Below, piece after piece: positions 48,776-63,487 of a stretch of DNA of 64,000 bases. The stretch is from Penium margaritaceum (Eukaryota > Streptophyta > Zygnematophyceae > Desmidiales > Peniaceae), in contig SZWC01000028.1 in the NCBI GenBank assembly GCA_023375785.1, forward strand, positions 624,715 to 688,714, in the 5' to 3' direction. Every line of letters starts with the position of its first letter. The first letter of the stretch is position 1. Under the pieces are notes generated by a model. The model saw only the letters and a list, made by a program, of their open reading frames with translations, was not told the DNA's origin and ran no database searches. Made by a program: the position numbers and the translations under genes.

Positions 48776-49818
48776 TGCATGGTAGCCACACCGCGCTCCT
48801 ACTGACTGATAGTCATTGTACTGGGTAGTTGAGAACTGATATTCTCATAGCATTGTTTCCTCTCCTCACCGTTTGTGACTCGTGTTGTGGTTGGTCAATG
48901 TTGACCACCCATATTGAAATTATGTGGTCTTGACCAATGACATATGCCTAGTTTGATTGTTTGGTGTGCATATCAGCCACACCATGCCACTACGTATTGA
49001 AGTTCTTTGTCCTTTCTAGCCAATACATAGGTTTCCCATTCCATTGTTTTTTCCTCTGACCATTTGTGACTCGTGTTATGCGTTTTCAACGTTGACCACA
49101 TGAAGTGAGATTTGTCCATCATGCTTAGTGACATGCATACTTTGGTTGTTCACTGTGCATTGAAGCCACATTGTGCCACTACCTATTGAAGGTGTTTATA
49201 CTTGCTAGTAGATAACTAGTACTCACAAACCATTGCCTTCCACCCTGACCATTTGTGACTCATGTTGTGAGTTGTCAAAGTTTACCACACTTAGTAACTT
49301 TACTTGGTCATGGTCAGTGACATATGCCTATTTTGGTTGGTCATCGTGCATGGACTCCACGCCGTGCCACAATGTATTGAAGCCCCTTGTGCTTGCTATG
49401 TGATACTTGGCGTTCCCAAACCATTGTTTCCCCCTCTGACCATTTGTGACTTGTATTATGAGTTGTAAACGTTGACGACACACAGGGGATTTTTTTGGTC
49501 AAAGGCAGTACATATGCCTACTTTGGTCCGTCATTGTATATGGTAGCCACACCGTGCTACTACTCAATGAAGGTCGTTGTACTTGGTAGTTGAGAACCGA
49601 TATTCCCATAGCATTGTTTCCTGTCCTGACCGTTTGTGACTCGTGTTATGGTTGGTCAACGTTAACCACCCATATTGAAATTATGTGGTCATGATCAGTG
49701 ACATATGCCTAGTTTGGTTGTTTGGTGTGCATGTTAGCCACACTGTGCCACTACGTATTGAAGTTCTTTGTCCTTTCTCGTCACTACGTAGGCTTTACAA
49801 ACCATTATCCCTCCCCTG

Positions 49819-49945
49819 GACCATTTGTGACTTGTGTTATGAGTTGTCAATGTTGACCACACATAGTGGACTTATTCGGTCGTAGTTAGTGACGTATGCA
49901 TCCTTTAGCTAGTCACTGTGCACGCTAGCCATACCATTCCCCTCC
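49819..49945. repeat. Shortened A monomer, 127 bp
   Basis: After CACGCTAGCCATACC it jumps to ATTCCCCTCCGACC, losing about 64 bp from the second half. CCAT(T/A)CC-like bases at both sides could have mediated the loss. Confidence 0.82.
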
Positions 49946-51661
49946 GACCATTTGTGACTCGTGTCATGCGCATTCAACGTTGACCACATGAAGTGAAATT
50001 TATTTGTCATGGTCAGTGACATATGCATACTTTAGGTGGTCACCGTGCGTTGAAGCCACATTGTGCCACTACATATCGAATGTATTTGTACTTGCTAGTA
50101 GATCAATGGTATTCACAAACCATTACCTTCCACCCTGACCATTTGTGACTCGTGTTGTGAGTTGTCAACGTTTACCACACTTCGTGACATTATTTGGTCA
50201 TTGTGAGTACATATGCCTACTTTGGTTGGTCATCGTGCATGTTCCCCACACCGTGCCAAAACCTATTGAAGCCCCTTGTGCTTGCTATGTGATACGTGGT
50301 GTTCCCAAACCATTGTTTCCCCCTCTGATCATTTGTGACTCGTATTATGAGTTGTCAACGTGGACCACACACAGCATACTTCTTTGGTCCAAGGCACTAA
50401 ATATGCCTTTTTTGGTCGGTCATTATGCATGGTAGCCACACCGCGCTACTACTTACTGAATGTGATTGTACTTGGTAGTTGAGAACCGATATTCTCATAG
50501 CATTGTTTCCTCTCCTGACCTTTTGTGACTCGTGTTATGGTTGTTCAACGTTGACCACCCATATTGAAATTCTCTGGTCATGTTCAGTGACATATGCCTA
50601 GTTTGATTGCTTGGTGTGCATATTGGCCACACCGTGCCACTAAGTATTGAAGTTATTTGTCCTTTCTAGCCAATACATATGCTTCGCAATCCATTGTTTT
50701 CCCCTCTCACCATTTGTGACTCGTGTTATGCGTTTCCAACGTTGACCAAATGAAGTGAAATTTGTTCGTCATGGTTAGTGACATATGCATACTTTGGTTG
50801 GTCACTATGCATTGAGGCCACATTGTGCCACTACATATTGAAGGTATTTATACTTGCTAGTAGATAACTAGTATTCACAAACCATTACCTTCCACACTGA
50901 CCAGTTGTGACTCGCGTGGTGAGTTGTCAAAGTTTACCACACTTAGTGACATTATTCGGTCATGGTCACAGACATATGCCTACTTTGCTTGGTCATCGTG
51001 CATGGCCTCCACACCGTGCCACAACGTATTGAAACCCCTTGTGCTTGCTATGTGATGCTTGGTGTTCCCAAACAATTGTTTCCCCCTTTTACCATTTGTG
51101 ACTTGTATTATGAGTTGTCAACGTTGACCACACACAGCGGATTTCTTTGGTCAAAGGCAGTACATATGCCTACGTTGGTCGGTCATTGTACATGGTAGCC
51201 ACACCGTGCTACTACTGAATGAAGGTTGTTGTACTTGGTAGTTGAGAGCCGATATTCCCATAGCATTGTTTCATGACCTGACCGTTTGTGACTCGTGTTA
51301 TGGTTGGTGAACGTTGGCCACCCATATTGAAGCTATGTGGTCATGATCAATGACACATGCCTAGTTTGGTTGTTTGGTGTGCATATTAGCCACACCGTGC
51401 CACTACGTATTGACCTTCTTTGTCCTTTCTAGTCAAAACATAGGCTTCCCAAACCATTGTCTCTCCCTCTGACCATTTGTGACTCGTGTTATGAGTTGTC
51501 AATGTTAACCACACATAGTGGACTTATATGGTCGTAGTCAGTGACGTATGCATCCTTTGGTTGGTCACTGTGCACGCTAGCCATACCGTGCCACTGCTTG
51601 TTGAAGGTCTTTGTACTTCCTAGTTGATAACTAGTGTTCCCAATCCATTGTTTTCCCCTCT

Positions 51662-51956
51662 GACCGTTTGTGACTCGTGTTATGCCTTTTCAACGTTGAT
51701 GACATGAAGTGATATTCTTTTGTCATGTTCCGTGATATATGCATTCTTTGGTTGCTCAATGTGCATTGACGCCACAATGTGCCACTACATATTGAAGGTA
51801 TTTGTACTTGCTAGTAGATAACTAGTATTCACAAACCATTTTCTGCCTTGTTTGGTTGTTTGCTGTGCATATTAGCCACACCGTGCCACTACGTATTGAA
51901 GTTCTTTGTCCTTTCTAGTCACTACATAGGCTTCCTAAACCATTGTATCTCCCTCT
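51662..51956. repeat. B monomer fused to a partial E monomer, 295 bp
   Basis: B runs to CACAAACCATT (about 51841) and is followed by TTCTGCCTTGTTTGGTTG and the second half of an E monomer. The length is about 1.55 monomers. This is one of the few places where the 191-bp register is really lost. Confidence 0.8.
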
Positions 51957-53292
51957 GACCATTTGTGACTCGTGTTATGAGTTGTCAATGTTGACCACAC
52001 ATAGTGGACTTATTCGGTGGTATTCAGTGAAGCATGCATCCTTTGGTTGGTCACTGTGCACGCTACCCATACCGTGCCACTGCTTGCTGAAGGTCTTTGT
52101 ACTTGCTAGTTGATAACTAGTGTTCCCAACCCATTGTTTTCGCCTCTGACCATTTCTGACTCGTGTTAAGCGTTTTCAACGTTGATGACATGAAGTGAAA
52201 GTCTATCGTGATGGACAGTGACATATGCATACTTTGGGTGGTCATTGTGCATCGAATCCACATTGTGCCACTACATATGGAAAGTATTTGTACTTGCTAG
52301 TAGATAACTAGTATTCACAAACCATTACCTTCCACCCTGACCATTTGTGACTCGTGTTGTGAGTTGTCAAAGTTTACCACACTTCGTGACATTATTTGGT
52401 CATGGTCAGTGACATATGCTTACTTTGGTTGGTCATCGTGCATGGTCCCCACACCGTGCCACAACGTATTGAAGCCCCTTGTGCTTGCTATGTGAAACGT
52501 GGTGTTCCTAAACCATTATTTCCCCCTCTGACAATTTGTGACTCGTATAATGAGTTGTCAACGTGGGTCACACACATCGGACTTCTTTGGCCAAAGGCAG
52601 TAAATATGCCTACTTTGGTTGGTCATTGTGCATGGTAGCCACACTGTGCTACTACTGACTGAAAGTCATTGTACTTGGTAGTTGAGAACCGATATTCTCA
52701 TGGCATTGTTTCCTCTCCTGACCGTTTGTGACTCGTGTTATGGTTGGTAAACGTTGACCACACATATTGAAATTCTCTGGTTTTGATCAGTGACATATGC
52801 CTAGTTTGATTGCTTGGTGTGCATATTAGCTACACCGTGCTACTACGTATTGAAGTTCTTTGTCCTTTCTAGCCAATACATAGGCTTCCGAATCCGCTGT
52901 TTTCCCCTCTGACCATTTGTGACTCGTGTTAGGCGTTTTCAACGTTGACCACATGAAGTAAAGCTTGATCGTCATGGTTAGTGACATATGCATACTTTGG
53001 TTGGTCACTGTGCATTGAAGCCACATTGTGCCACTACATATTGAAGGCATTTGTACTTGGTAGTAGAAAACTAGTATTCACAAACCATTACCTTCCATCC
53101 TGACCATTTGGGACTCGTGTTGTGAGTTGTCTATTTTAACCACACGTAGTGACATTACTTGGTCATGGTCAGTGAAATATGCTTACTTTGGTTGGTCATC
53201 GTGCATGGTCTCCACACCGTGCCACAACGTATTGAAGCCCCTTGTGCTTGCTATTCGATACTTGGTGTTCCCAACCCATTGCTTCCCCCTCT

Positions 53293-53476
53293 GACAGTTT
53301 GGGGCCCATAGTATGGGTTGTCGACGTTAACCACACATCGGAATGTTTTTTTCGGTCATGGTAAATTGCACATGCCTAATCTGGTTGGTCATTGTACATG
53401 GCAGCCACACCGTTCCACTATTTGTTGAAAGTATTTTCACTTGCTATTCAATAGATAGCAAAAGGTTACTCCCTTT
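53293..53476. repeat. Divergent satellite monomer X, copy 3
   Basis: It is 184 bp long and closest to copy 2, including AAATTGCACATGCC, with a slightly longer T run. Confidence 0.85.
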
Positions 53477-53977
53477 GACACCAGGTCGGTTTTTGTTTAT
53501 TTGTTACATGTAGGTGCCTTCACTGGAACACTCCCTCTCTCCCCCCTAGAGGGATGTTCCGTGGACGACCTGGAGGACAGATTTGCGACCGTATTATGAC
53601 ACACCCCCTACCCCCCCCCCCCCCACGGCTTAGGTTCGAAGGTAGAGTTGAGGTAGCACAACACGGCCCCCCCCCCCCCCCCAGGTCGCGAGCCTATTCC
53701 ATATTGCGTGTATGAGGATTTAAACACTAGACCTATCGCTCCAAAATCTAACTCTATAAGCACTAAGCCAACTCACATGGTGTTCATATGTTGTCCAAAT
53801 GACATTATAAGGGTACTCATGGGTAAAGGGCATGAAACAAGGGGGTGTAAGATTATATGGTAGCTTTCAAGAGTAGGAGATATAACAGTTTTAGTTTATT
53901 CATAAACAATTGACGCAGACTAAGTTTTGAATTTTGCAACTTCGAGCTTGAGTAACCTCTCAGCCATAGCTGCGATT
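53477..53977 (-). mobile_element. Retroposon-like insertion, copy 3
   Basis: This 501-bp copy differs from copy 2 at roughly a tenth of positions by eye. A box TGGCTTAGTGC is at 53760-53770. The B box GTTTAAATCC at 53716-53725 matches the consensus GWTYRANNCY fully, 45 nt from the A box. Two long poly-C runs are present, near 53610 and 53668. Confidence 0.65.
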
Positions 53978-54155
53978 GACCAGTCGTAAGAAGGAAAGTT
54001 GACAAGACATGGTGAAACTCTTTTTATGATATTCAATGACACAAGAATGTTTTGGTTGGTCATTGTGCATGGTAGCCATACCTTGCCACCACTTATCGAA
54101 GGCTTTGTACTTGCCAGTCGATGCCAAGTATTCCCAAACCATTGTTTCCCCCTCT
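53978..54155. repeat. Divergent satellite monomer Y, copy 3
   Basis: It is 178 bp long. It shares the GTAAGAAGGAAAGTTGACAAG start with copy 2 in part and is followed by the same marked D-E-A trio. Confidence 0.8.
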
Positions 54156-55295
54156 GACCATTTGTGACTCGTATGATGAGTTGTCAACGTTGACCACACG
54201 GCGGATTTTTGTGGTCAAAGGCAGTACATATGCCTATTTTGGTCGGTCATTGTGCATGGTAGGCACACCGTTCTACTACTGAGTGAAGGCAATTGTACTT
54301 GGTAGTTGAGAACCGATATTCTCATAGCATTGTTTCCTCTTCTTACCGTTTGTGACTCGTGATATGGTTGGTCAGCGTTGACCACCCATACTGAAATTCT
54401 GTGGTCATGATCAGTGACATATGCCAAGTTTGATTGTTTTGTGTGCATATCAGCCACACCGTGCCACTACATATTGAAGTTCTTTGTCCTTTCCAGTCAA
54501 TACATATGCTTCCAAAACCATTGTCTCTCCCTCTGACCATTTGGGACTGGCGTTATGAGTTGTCAATGTTGACCACACATAGTGGACTTATTCGGACATA
54601 GTGAGTGACGTATGCATCCTTTGGTTGGTCACTGTGCACGCTAGCCATACCGTGCCACTGCTTGTTGAAGGTCTTTGTACTTGCTAGTTGATAACTAGTG
54701 TCCCCAATCCATTGTTTTCCCCTCCAACCATTTGTGCCTCGTGTTATGCGTTTTCAACATTGACCACATACGTGAAATCTTTTTGTCATGGTTAGTGACA
54801 TATGCATACTTCGGTTGGTCAATGTGCATTGAGGCCACATTGTGCCACTACATATTGAAGGTATTTGTACTTTCTAGTAGATAACTAGTATTCACAAACC
54901 ATTACCTTGCACCATGACCATTTGTGACTCGTGTTGTGAGTTGTCTAAGTTTACCACACTTAGTGTCATTATTTCGTCATGGTCAGTGATATATGCCTAC
55001 TTTGGTTGGTCATCGTGCATGGTCTCCACACCGTGCCACGACATATTGAAGCCCCTTGTGCTTGCTATGTGATACTTGGTGTTTCCAAACCATTGTTTCC
55101 CCCTTTTAACATTTGTGCATGTATCATGAGTTGTCAACGTTGACAAAACACAGCGGATTTCTTTGGTCAAATGCAGTACATATACCTACTTTGGTCGGTC
55201 ATTGTACATGGTAGCCACACCGTGCTACTACTGAATGAAGGTCGTTGTACTTGGTAGTTGATCACTGACACTCCCATAGCATTGTTTCCTGTCCT

Positions 55296-55468
55296 CACCT
55301 TTTGTGACTCGTGTTAAGGCTGGTCAATGTTGACCACCCATGTTGATATTATGTGGTCAATATCAGTGACATATGCCTAGTTTGGTTGTTTGGTGTGCCG
55401 ATAGGTATTGAAGTTCTCTGTCCTTTCTAGTCAATACATAGGCTTCCCAAACCATTTTCTCTCCCTCT
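55296..55468. repeat. Shortened E monomer, 173 bp
   Basis: After TTTGGTGTGCC the sequence continues at GATAGGTATTGAAG, so the usual ATATTAGCCACACC block is absent. Confidence 0.8.
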
Positions 55469-58138
55469 GACCATTTGTGACTTGTGTCGTGAGTTGTCAA
55501 TGTTGACCACACATAGTGGACTTATTCGGTCGTAGTCAGTGACGTATGCATCCTTCGTTTGGTCACTGTGCACGCTAGCCATACCGTGCCACCGCTTGCT
55601 GAAGGTCTTTGTACTTCCTAGATGACAACTAGTGTTCCCAACCCATTTTCTTCCCCTGTGACCATTTGTGACTCGTGTTATGCGTTTTCAACGTTGACCA
55701 CATGAAGTGAAATTGTTTCGTCATGGTCAGTGACATATGCATATTTCGGGTGGTCACTGTGCATTGAAGCCACGTTGTGCCACTACATATTGAAGGTATT
55801 TGTACTTGCTAGTAGATAACTAGTATTCACAAACCATTACCTTCCACCCTGACCATTTGTGACTCGTGTTGTGAGTTGTCAAAGTTTACCACACTTAGTG
55901 ACATTTTTTAGTCATGGTCAGTGACATATGCCTACTTTGGTTGGTCATCGTGCATGGTCCCCACACCGTGCCACAACGTATTGAAGCCTCTTGTGCTTGC
56001 TATGTGATACGTGGTGTTCCCAAACCATTGTTTCCCCCTCTGACCATTTGTGACTCGTATAATGAGTTGTCAACGTGGACCACACACAACGGATTTTTTT
56101 GGTCAAAGGCAGTAAATATGCCTACTTTGGTCGGTCATTGTGCATGGTAGCCACACCGCGCTACTAGTGATTCAAGGTCATTGTACTTGGTAGTTGAGAA
56201 CCGATATTCTCATAGCATTGTTTCCTCTCTTGACCGTTTGTGACTCGTGTCATGGTTGGTCAACGTTGACCACCCATGTTGAAATTCTCTGGTCATGATC
56301 AGTCACATATGCCTAGTTTGATTGTTTGGTGTGCACATTAGCCACGCCGTGCCACTACGCACTGAAGTTGTTTGTCCTTTCTAGAAAATGCATAGGTTTC
56401 TCAATCCATTGTTTTCCCCTCTGACCATTTGTGACTCGTGTTATGTGTTTTCAACGTTGACCACTTGAAGTGAACTTTGTTCGTCATGATTAGTGACATA
56501 TGCATACTTTGGTTGGTCACTGTGCATTGAAGCCACATTGTGCCACTACATATTGAAGGTATTTGTACTTGCTAGTAGATAACTAGTATTCACAAACCAT
56601 TACCTTCCACCCTGACCATTTGTGACTCATGTTGTGAGTTGTCAAAGTTTACCACACTTAGTGACATTACTTGGTCATGGTCAGTGACATATGCCTACTT
56701 TGGTTGGTCATCGTGCATGGTTTCCACACCGTGCCACAACGTATTGAAGACCCTCGTGCTTGCTATGTGATACTTGGTGTTCCCAAACCATTGTTTCCCC
56801 CTCTGACCATTTGTGACTCGTATTATGAGCTGTCAACGTTGACCACACACAGCGGATTTCTTCGGTCAAAGTCAGTACATGTGCGTAGTTTGGTCGGTCA
56901 TTGTACATGGTAGCCACACCGTGCTACTACCGAATGAAGGTCGTTGTACTTGGTAGTTGAAAACCAATATTCCCATATAATTGTTTCATGTCCTGACTGT
57001 TTGTGACTCGTGTTATGGTTGGTCAGCGTTGACCACCTATATTGAAATTATGTGGTCATGATCAGTGACATATGCCTAGTTTGGTTATTTAGTGTGCATA
57101 TTAGCCACACTATGCCACTACTTATTGAAGTTCTTTGTCCTTTGTAGTCAATACATAGGCTCCCCAAACCATTTTCTCTCCCTCTGACCATTTGTGACTC
57201 GTGTTATGAGTTGTCAATGGTAACCAAACATAGTGGACTTATTTGGTCGTAGTCAGTAACGTATGCATCCTTTGGTTGGTCATTGTGCAAGCTAGCCATA
57301 CGGAGCCACTGCTTGTTGAAGGTCTTTGTACTTCCTATGTGATAACTTGTGTTCCCAATCCATTGTTTTCCCCTCTGACCAATTGTGACTCGTGTTATGC
57401 GTTTTCAACGTTGACCACATGAAGTGAAATTCTTTCGTCATGGTCGGTGACATATGCATACTTTGGGTGTTCACTGTGCATTGAAGCCACATTGTGCCAC
57501 TACATATTGAAGGTATTTGTACTTGCTAGTAGATAACTAGTATTCACAAATCATTACATTCCACCCCGACCATTTGTGACTCGTGTTGTGAGTTGTCAAA
57601 GTTTACCACACTATGTGACATTATTTGGTCATGGTCAGTGACATATGCCTACTTTGGTTGGTCACCGTGCATGGTCTCCACACCGTGCCACAACGTATTG
57701 AAGCCCCTTGTGCTTCCTATGTGATACGCGGTGTTCCCAAACCATTGTTTCCCCCTCTGACAATTTGTGACTCGTGTTATGAGTTGTCAACGTGGACCAC
57801 ACACAGCGGATTTCTTTGGTCAAAGGCAGTAAATATGCCTACTTTGCTCGGTCATTGTGCATGGTAGCCACACCGCGCTACTACTGACTGAAGGTCATTG
57901 TACTAGGTAGTTGAGAACCGACATTCTCATAGCATTGTTTCCTGTCCTGACTATTTGTGACTCGTGTTATGGGTGGTCAACGTTGACTACCCATATTGAA
58001 ATTCTCTGGTCATGATCAGTGAAATATGCCTAGTTTGATTGTTTGGTGTGCATATTAGCCACACCGTGCCACTACGTATTGACTTTTTTGTCCTTTCTAA
58101 CCAATACATAAGCTTCCCAATCCATTGGTTTCCCCTGT

Positions 58139-58520
58139 GACCATTTGTGACTCGTGTTATGCATTTTCAACTTTGACCACATGAAGTGAAATTTGTTTGT
58201 CATGGTTAGTGACATATGCATACTTTGGTTGGTCACTGTGCATTGAAGCCACATTGTGCCACTACATATTGAAGGTATTTGTACTTGCTAGTAGATGACT
58301 AGTATTCACAAACCATTACCTTCCACCCTGACCATTTGTGACTCGTGTTATGCATTTTCAACTTTGACCACATGAAGTGAAATTTGTTTGTCATGGTTAG
58401 TGACATATGCATACTTTGGTTGGTCACTGTGCATTGAAGCCACATTGTGCCACTACATATTGAAGGTATTTGTACTTGCTAGTAGATGACTAGTATTCAC
58501 AAACCATTACCTTCCACCCT
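58139..58520. repeat. Tandem duplication of one B monomer (2 x 191 bp)
   Basis: 58139-58329 and 58330-58520 appear identical, with private variants ATGCATTTTCAACTTTG and AGATGACTAG. Confidence 0.92.
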
Positions 58521-60117
58521 GACCATTTGTGACTTGTGTTGTGAGTTGTCAAAGTTTACCACACTTAGTGGCATTACTTGGTCATGGTCAGTTACATCTG
58601 CCTACTTTGGTTGGTCATCGTGCATGGTATCCACACCGTGCCACAACGTATTCAAGCCCCTTGTGCTTGCTATGTGATACTTGGTGTTTCCAAACCATGG
58701 TTTCCCCCCTCTCACCATTTGTGACTCGTATAATGAGTTGTCAACGTGGACCACACACAGCGGATTTCTTTGGTCAAAGGCACTAAATATGCGTACTTTG
58801 GTCAGTCATTGTGCATGGTAGCCACACCGCGCTACTACTGACTGAAGGTCGTTGTACTTGGTAGTTGAGAACCGATATTCCCATAGCATTGTTTCCTGTC
58901 CTGCCCGTTTGTGACTCGTGTTATGGTTGGTAAGCGTTGACCACCCATATTGAAATTCTATGGTCATGATCAGTGACATATGCCTAGTTTGGCTGTTTGG
59001 TGTGCATATCAGCCACACCGTGCCACTACGTATTGAAGTTCTTTGTCCTTTCTAGTCAATACATAGGCTACCCAAACCATTGTATCTCCCTCTGACAATT
59101 TGTGACTTGTGTTATGAGTTGTCAATGTTGACCACACATAGTGGACTTATTTGGTCGTAGTCAGTGACATATGCATCCTTTGGTTGGTCACTGTGCAGGC
59201 TAGCCATACTGTGCCACTGCATGTTAAAGGTCTTTGTACTTGCTAGTTGATAACTAGTGTCCCCAATCCATTGTTTACCCCTCTGACCATTTGTGACTCG
59301 TGTTATGTGTTTTCAACATTGACCACATACGTGAAACGTGTTCGTCATGGTTAGTAACGTATGCATACTTGGTTGGTCACTATGCATTGAGGCCACATTG
59401 TGCCACTACATATTCAAGGTATTTGTACTTCCTAGTAGATAACTAGTATTCACAAACCATTACCTTCCACCCTGACCAGTTGTGACTCGTGTTGTGAGTT
59501 GTCAAAGTTTACCACGCTTAGTGACATTATTTGGTCATGGTCAGTGACATATGCCTTATTTAGTTGGTCATTGTGCATGGTCTCCACACTATGCCACAAC
59601 GTATTGAAGCCCCTTGTGCTTGCTATGTGATACTTGGTCTTCCCAAACCATTGTTTCCCCCTCTGACCATTTGTGACTCGTGTTATGAGTTGTCAACGTT
59701 GACCACACACAGCGGATTTCTTTGGTCAAAGGCAGTACATATGACTACTTTGGTCAGTCATTGTACATGGTAGCCACACCGTGCTACTGCTGAATGAAGG
59801 CCGTTGTACTTGGTAGTTGAGAACCGGTATTCACATAGCATTGTTTCCTGTCCTGACCGTTCGTGACTCGTGTTATGGTTGGTCAACGTTGACCACCCAT
59901 ATTGATTTGATGTGGTCATGATCAGTGGCATATACCTAGTTTGGTTGTTTGGTGTGCATATTAGCCACGCTTTGCAACTACGCATTGAAGTTCTTTGTCC
60001 TTTCTAGTCAACACATAGGCTTCCCAAATCATTTTCTCTCCCTCTGACCATTTGTGACTCGTGTTATGAGCTGTCAATGTTGACCACACATGGTGGACTT
60101 ATTCGATGGTAGTCAGT

Positions 60118-60156
60118 TTGGTTGGTCACTGTGCATCGTTTGGTTGGTCACTGTGC
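60118..60156. repeat. Short duplication inside an A monomer
   Basis: TTGGTTGGTCACTGTGCA occurs at 60118-60135 and again at 60139-60156. It replaces the usual GTGACGTATGCATCC block. Confidence 0.8.
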
Positions 60157-63100
60157 ACGCTAGCCATACAGTGCCACTGCTTGTTGAAGGTCTTTGTACT
60201 TCCTAGTTGATAACTAGTGTTTCCAACCAATTGCTTTCCCCTCTGACCATTAGTGACTCGTGTTATGCGTTTTCAACGTTGACCACATGAAGTTAAATTC
60301 TTTCTTCATTGTCACTGACATATGCATACTTTGGGTGGTCACTGTGCATTGAAGCCACATTGTACCACTACATATTGAAGGTATTTGTACTTGCTAGTAT
60401 ATAACTAGTAGTTACAAACTATTACCTTCCACCCTGACCATTTGTGACTCGTGTTGTGAGTTGTCAAAGTTTACCACACTTAGTGACATTATTTGGTCAT
60501 GGTCAGTGATATATGCCTACTTTGGTTGGTCATCGTGCATGGTCCCCACACCGTGCCACAACGCATTGAAGCCCCTTCTTCTGGCTATGTGATACGTGGT
60601 GTTCCTCAACCATTGTTTCCCCCTCTGACCATTTGTGACTCGTATAATGAGTAATCAACGTGGACCACACACAGCGGATTTCTTTGGTCAAAGGCAGTAA
60701 ATATGCCTACTTTGGTCAGTCATTGTGCATGGTAGCCACACTGCGCTACTACTGACTGAAGTCTATTGTACTTGGTAGTTGAGAACCGATATAATCATAG
60801 CACTGTTTCATCTCCTGACCGTTTGTGACTCGTGTTATGGTTGGTCGACGTTGACCACCCATATTGAAATTCTCTGGTCATGACCAGTGACATATGCCTA
60901 GTTTGATTGTTTGGTGTGCATATTAGCCACACCGTGCCACAACGTATTGAAGTTCTTTGTCATTTATAGCCGATACATAGGCTTCCCAGTCCATTGTTTT
61001 CCCCTCTGACCATTTGTGACTTGTGTAATGCATTCTCAACGCTGACCACATGAAGTGAAATTTGTTCGTCATGGTTAGTGACATATGCATACATTGGTTG
61101 GTCACTGTGCATTGAAGCCACATTGTGCCACTACATATTGAAGGTATTTGTACTTGCTAGTACATAACTAGTATTCACAGACCATTACCTTCCACCCTGA
61201 CCATTTGTGACTCGTGTTGTGAGTTGTTAATGTTTACCACACATAGTGACATTACTTGGTCATGGTCAGTGACATATGCCTACTTTGGTTGGTCACCGTC
61301 CATGGTCTTCACACCGTGCCACAACGTATTGAAGCTCCTTGTGTTTGCTTTGTGATGCTTGGTGTTTCCAAACCATGGTTTCCCCCCTCTGATCATTTGT
61401 GACTCGTATTATGAGTTGTCAACGTTGACCACACACAGCAGATTTCTTTTGTCAAAGGCAGTACATATGCCTACGTTGGTTGGTCATTGTACATGGAAGC
61501 CACACCGTGCTACTACTGAATGAAGGTCGTTGTACTTGGTAGTTGAGAACCAATATTCCCATAGCATTGTTTCCTGTCCCGACCGTTTGTGACTCGTGTT
61601 ATGGTTGGTCAACGTTGACCACCCATATTGAAATCATGTGGTCACGATCAGTGACATATGCCTAGTTTGGTTGTTTGGTGTGCATGTTAGCCACATCATG
61701 CCACTACGTATTGAAGTTCTTTGCCATTTATAGTCAATACAAGGCTTCCCAAACCATTTTCTCTCCATCTGACCATTTGTGACTCGTGTTATGAGTTGTC
61801 AATGTTGACCACACATAGTGGACTTATCCCGCCGTAGTCAGTGATGTATGCATCCTTTGGTTGGTCACTTTGGACACTAGCCATACCGTGCCACTACTTG
61901 TTGAATGTCTTTGTACTTCCTTGTTGATAACTAGTGTTCCCAACCCATTGATTTCCCCTGTGACCATTTGTGACTCGTGTTATGCATTTTCAACGTTGAC
62001 CACATAAAGTGAAATTTGTTCGTCATGGTTAGTGACATATGCATACTTTGGTTGGTCATCGTGCACGGTCTCCACACCGTGCCACAACGTATTGAAGCCC
62101 CGTGTGCTTGCTATGTGATACATGGTGTTCCCAAACCATTGTTTCCCCCTCTGATCATTTGTGACTCGTGTTATGAATTGTCAATGTGGACCATACACAG
62201 CGGATTTATTTGGACGAAGACAGTAAACATGCCTGCTTTGGTTGGTCATTATGCATGGTAGCCACAGTGCTCTACTACTGACTGAAGGTCATTGTACTTG
62301 GTAGTTCAGAACCGATATTCCCATAGCATTGCTTCCTGTCCTTCCCGACTGTGACTCGTGTTATGGTTGGTCAATGTTGACCACCCATATTGAAATTTTG
62401 TGCTCATGATCAGTGACATCTGCCTAGTTTGGTTGTTTGGTGTGCATATTAGCCACACCGTGCCACTGCCTATTGAAGTTCTTTGTCCTTTATAGTCAAT
62501 ACATAAGCTTCCTAAACCATTTCCTCTCCCTCTGACCATTTGTGACTCGTGTTATGAGTTGTCGATGTTGACCACACATAGTGGACTTATTCGGTCGTAG
62601 TCTGTGACGTGTGCATCCTTTGGTTGGGCACTGTGCACGCTAGCCATACTGTGCCATTGCTTGTTGAAGGTCTTTCTACTTCCTAATTGATTACTTGTGT
62701 TCCCAACCCATTGTTTTCCCCTCTGACCATTTGTGACTCGTCTTATGCGTTTTCACTGTTGACCAACTGAAGTAAAATTCTTTCGACATGGTCAGTGACA
62801 TATGCATAGTTTGGGTGGTCACTGTGCATGGAAGCCACATTGTGCCACTACATATTGAAGGTACTTGTACTTGCTAGTAGATAACTAGTATTCACAAACC
62901 ACTACCTTCCACCCTGACCATTTGTGACTCGTGTTGTGAGTTGTCAAAGTTTACCACACTTAGTGACATGATTTAATCATGGTCGGTGACATACGCCTAC
63001 TTTGGTTGGTCATCGTGCATGGTCCCCACACCATGCCACGACGTATTGAAGCCCCTTGTGCTTGCTATGTGATACTTGGTGTTCCCAAACCATTGTTTCC

Positions 63101-63487
63101 CCTTCTGACCATTTGTGACTCGTTTTATGAGTTGTCAACGTTGACCACACAAAGCGGATTTCTTTGGTCAAAGGCAGTACATATGCCTACTTTGGTTGGT
63201 CATTATACATGGTAGTCACACCGTGCTGGTGCTGAATGAAGGTCGTTGTACTTGGTAGTTGAGAACCGATATTCCCATAGCATTGTTTCTTGTCTTCACC
63301 GTTTGTGACTCGTGTTATGGTTGGTCAACGTTGACCACCCATATTGAAATTATGTGGTCATGATCAGTGACATATGCCTAGTTTGGTTGTTTGGTGTGCA
63401 TGTTAGCCGAACCGTGCCACTACGTATTGAAGTTCTTTGTCCCTTCTAGTCAATACACAGGCTTCCCAAACCATTGTATCTCCCTCT

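Larger units (their letters stand above)
48771..53476. repeat. Satellite array, segment 4
   Basis: The array resumes with the rest of the D monomer split by the copia element and ends with the third copy of X (53293-53476). It contains a 127-bp shortened A monomer (49819-49945) and a 295-bp B plus partial-E fusion (51662-51956). Its right part, from about 51.9 kb, resembles the sequence left of the second X copy. Confidence 0.96.
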
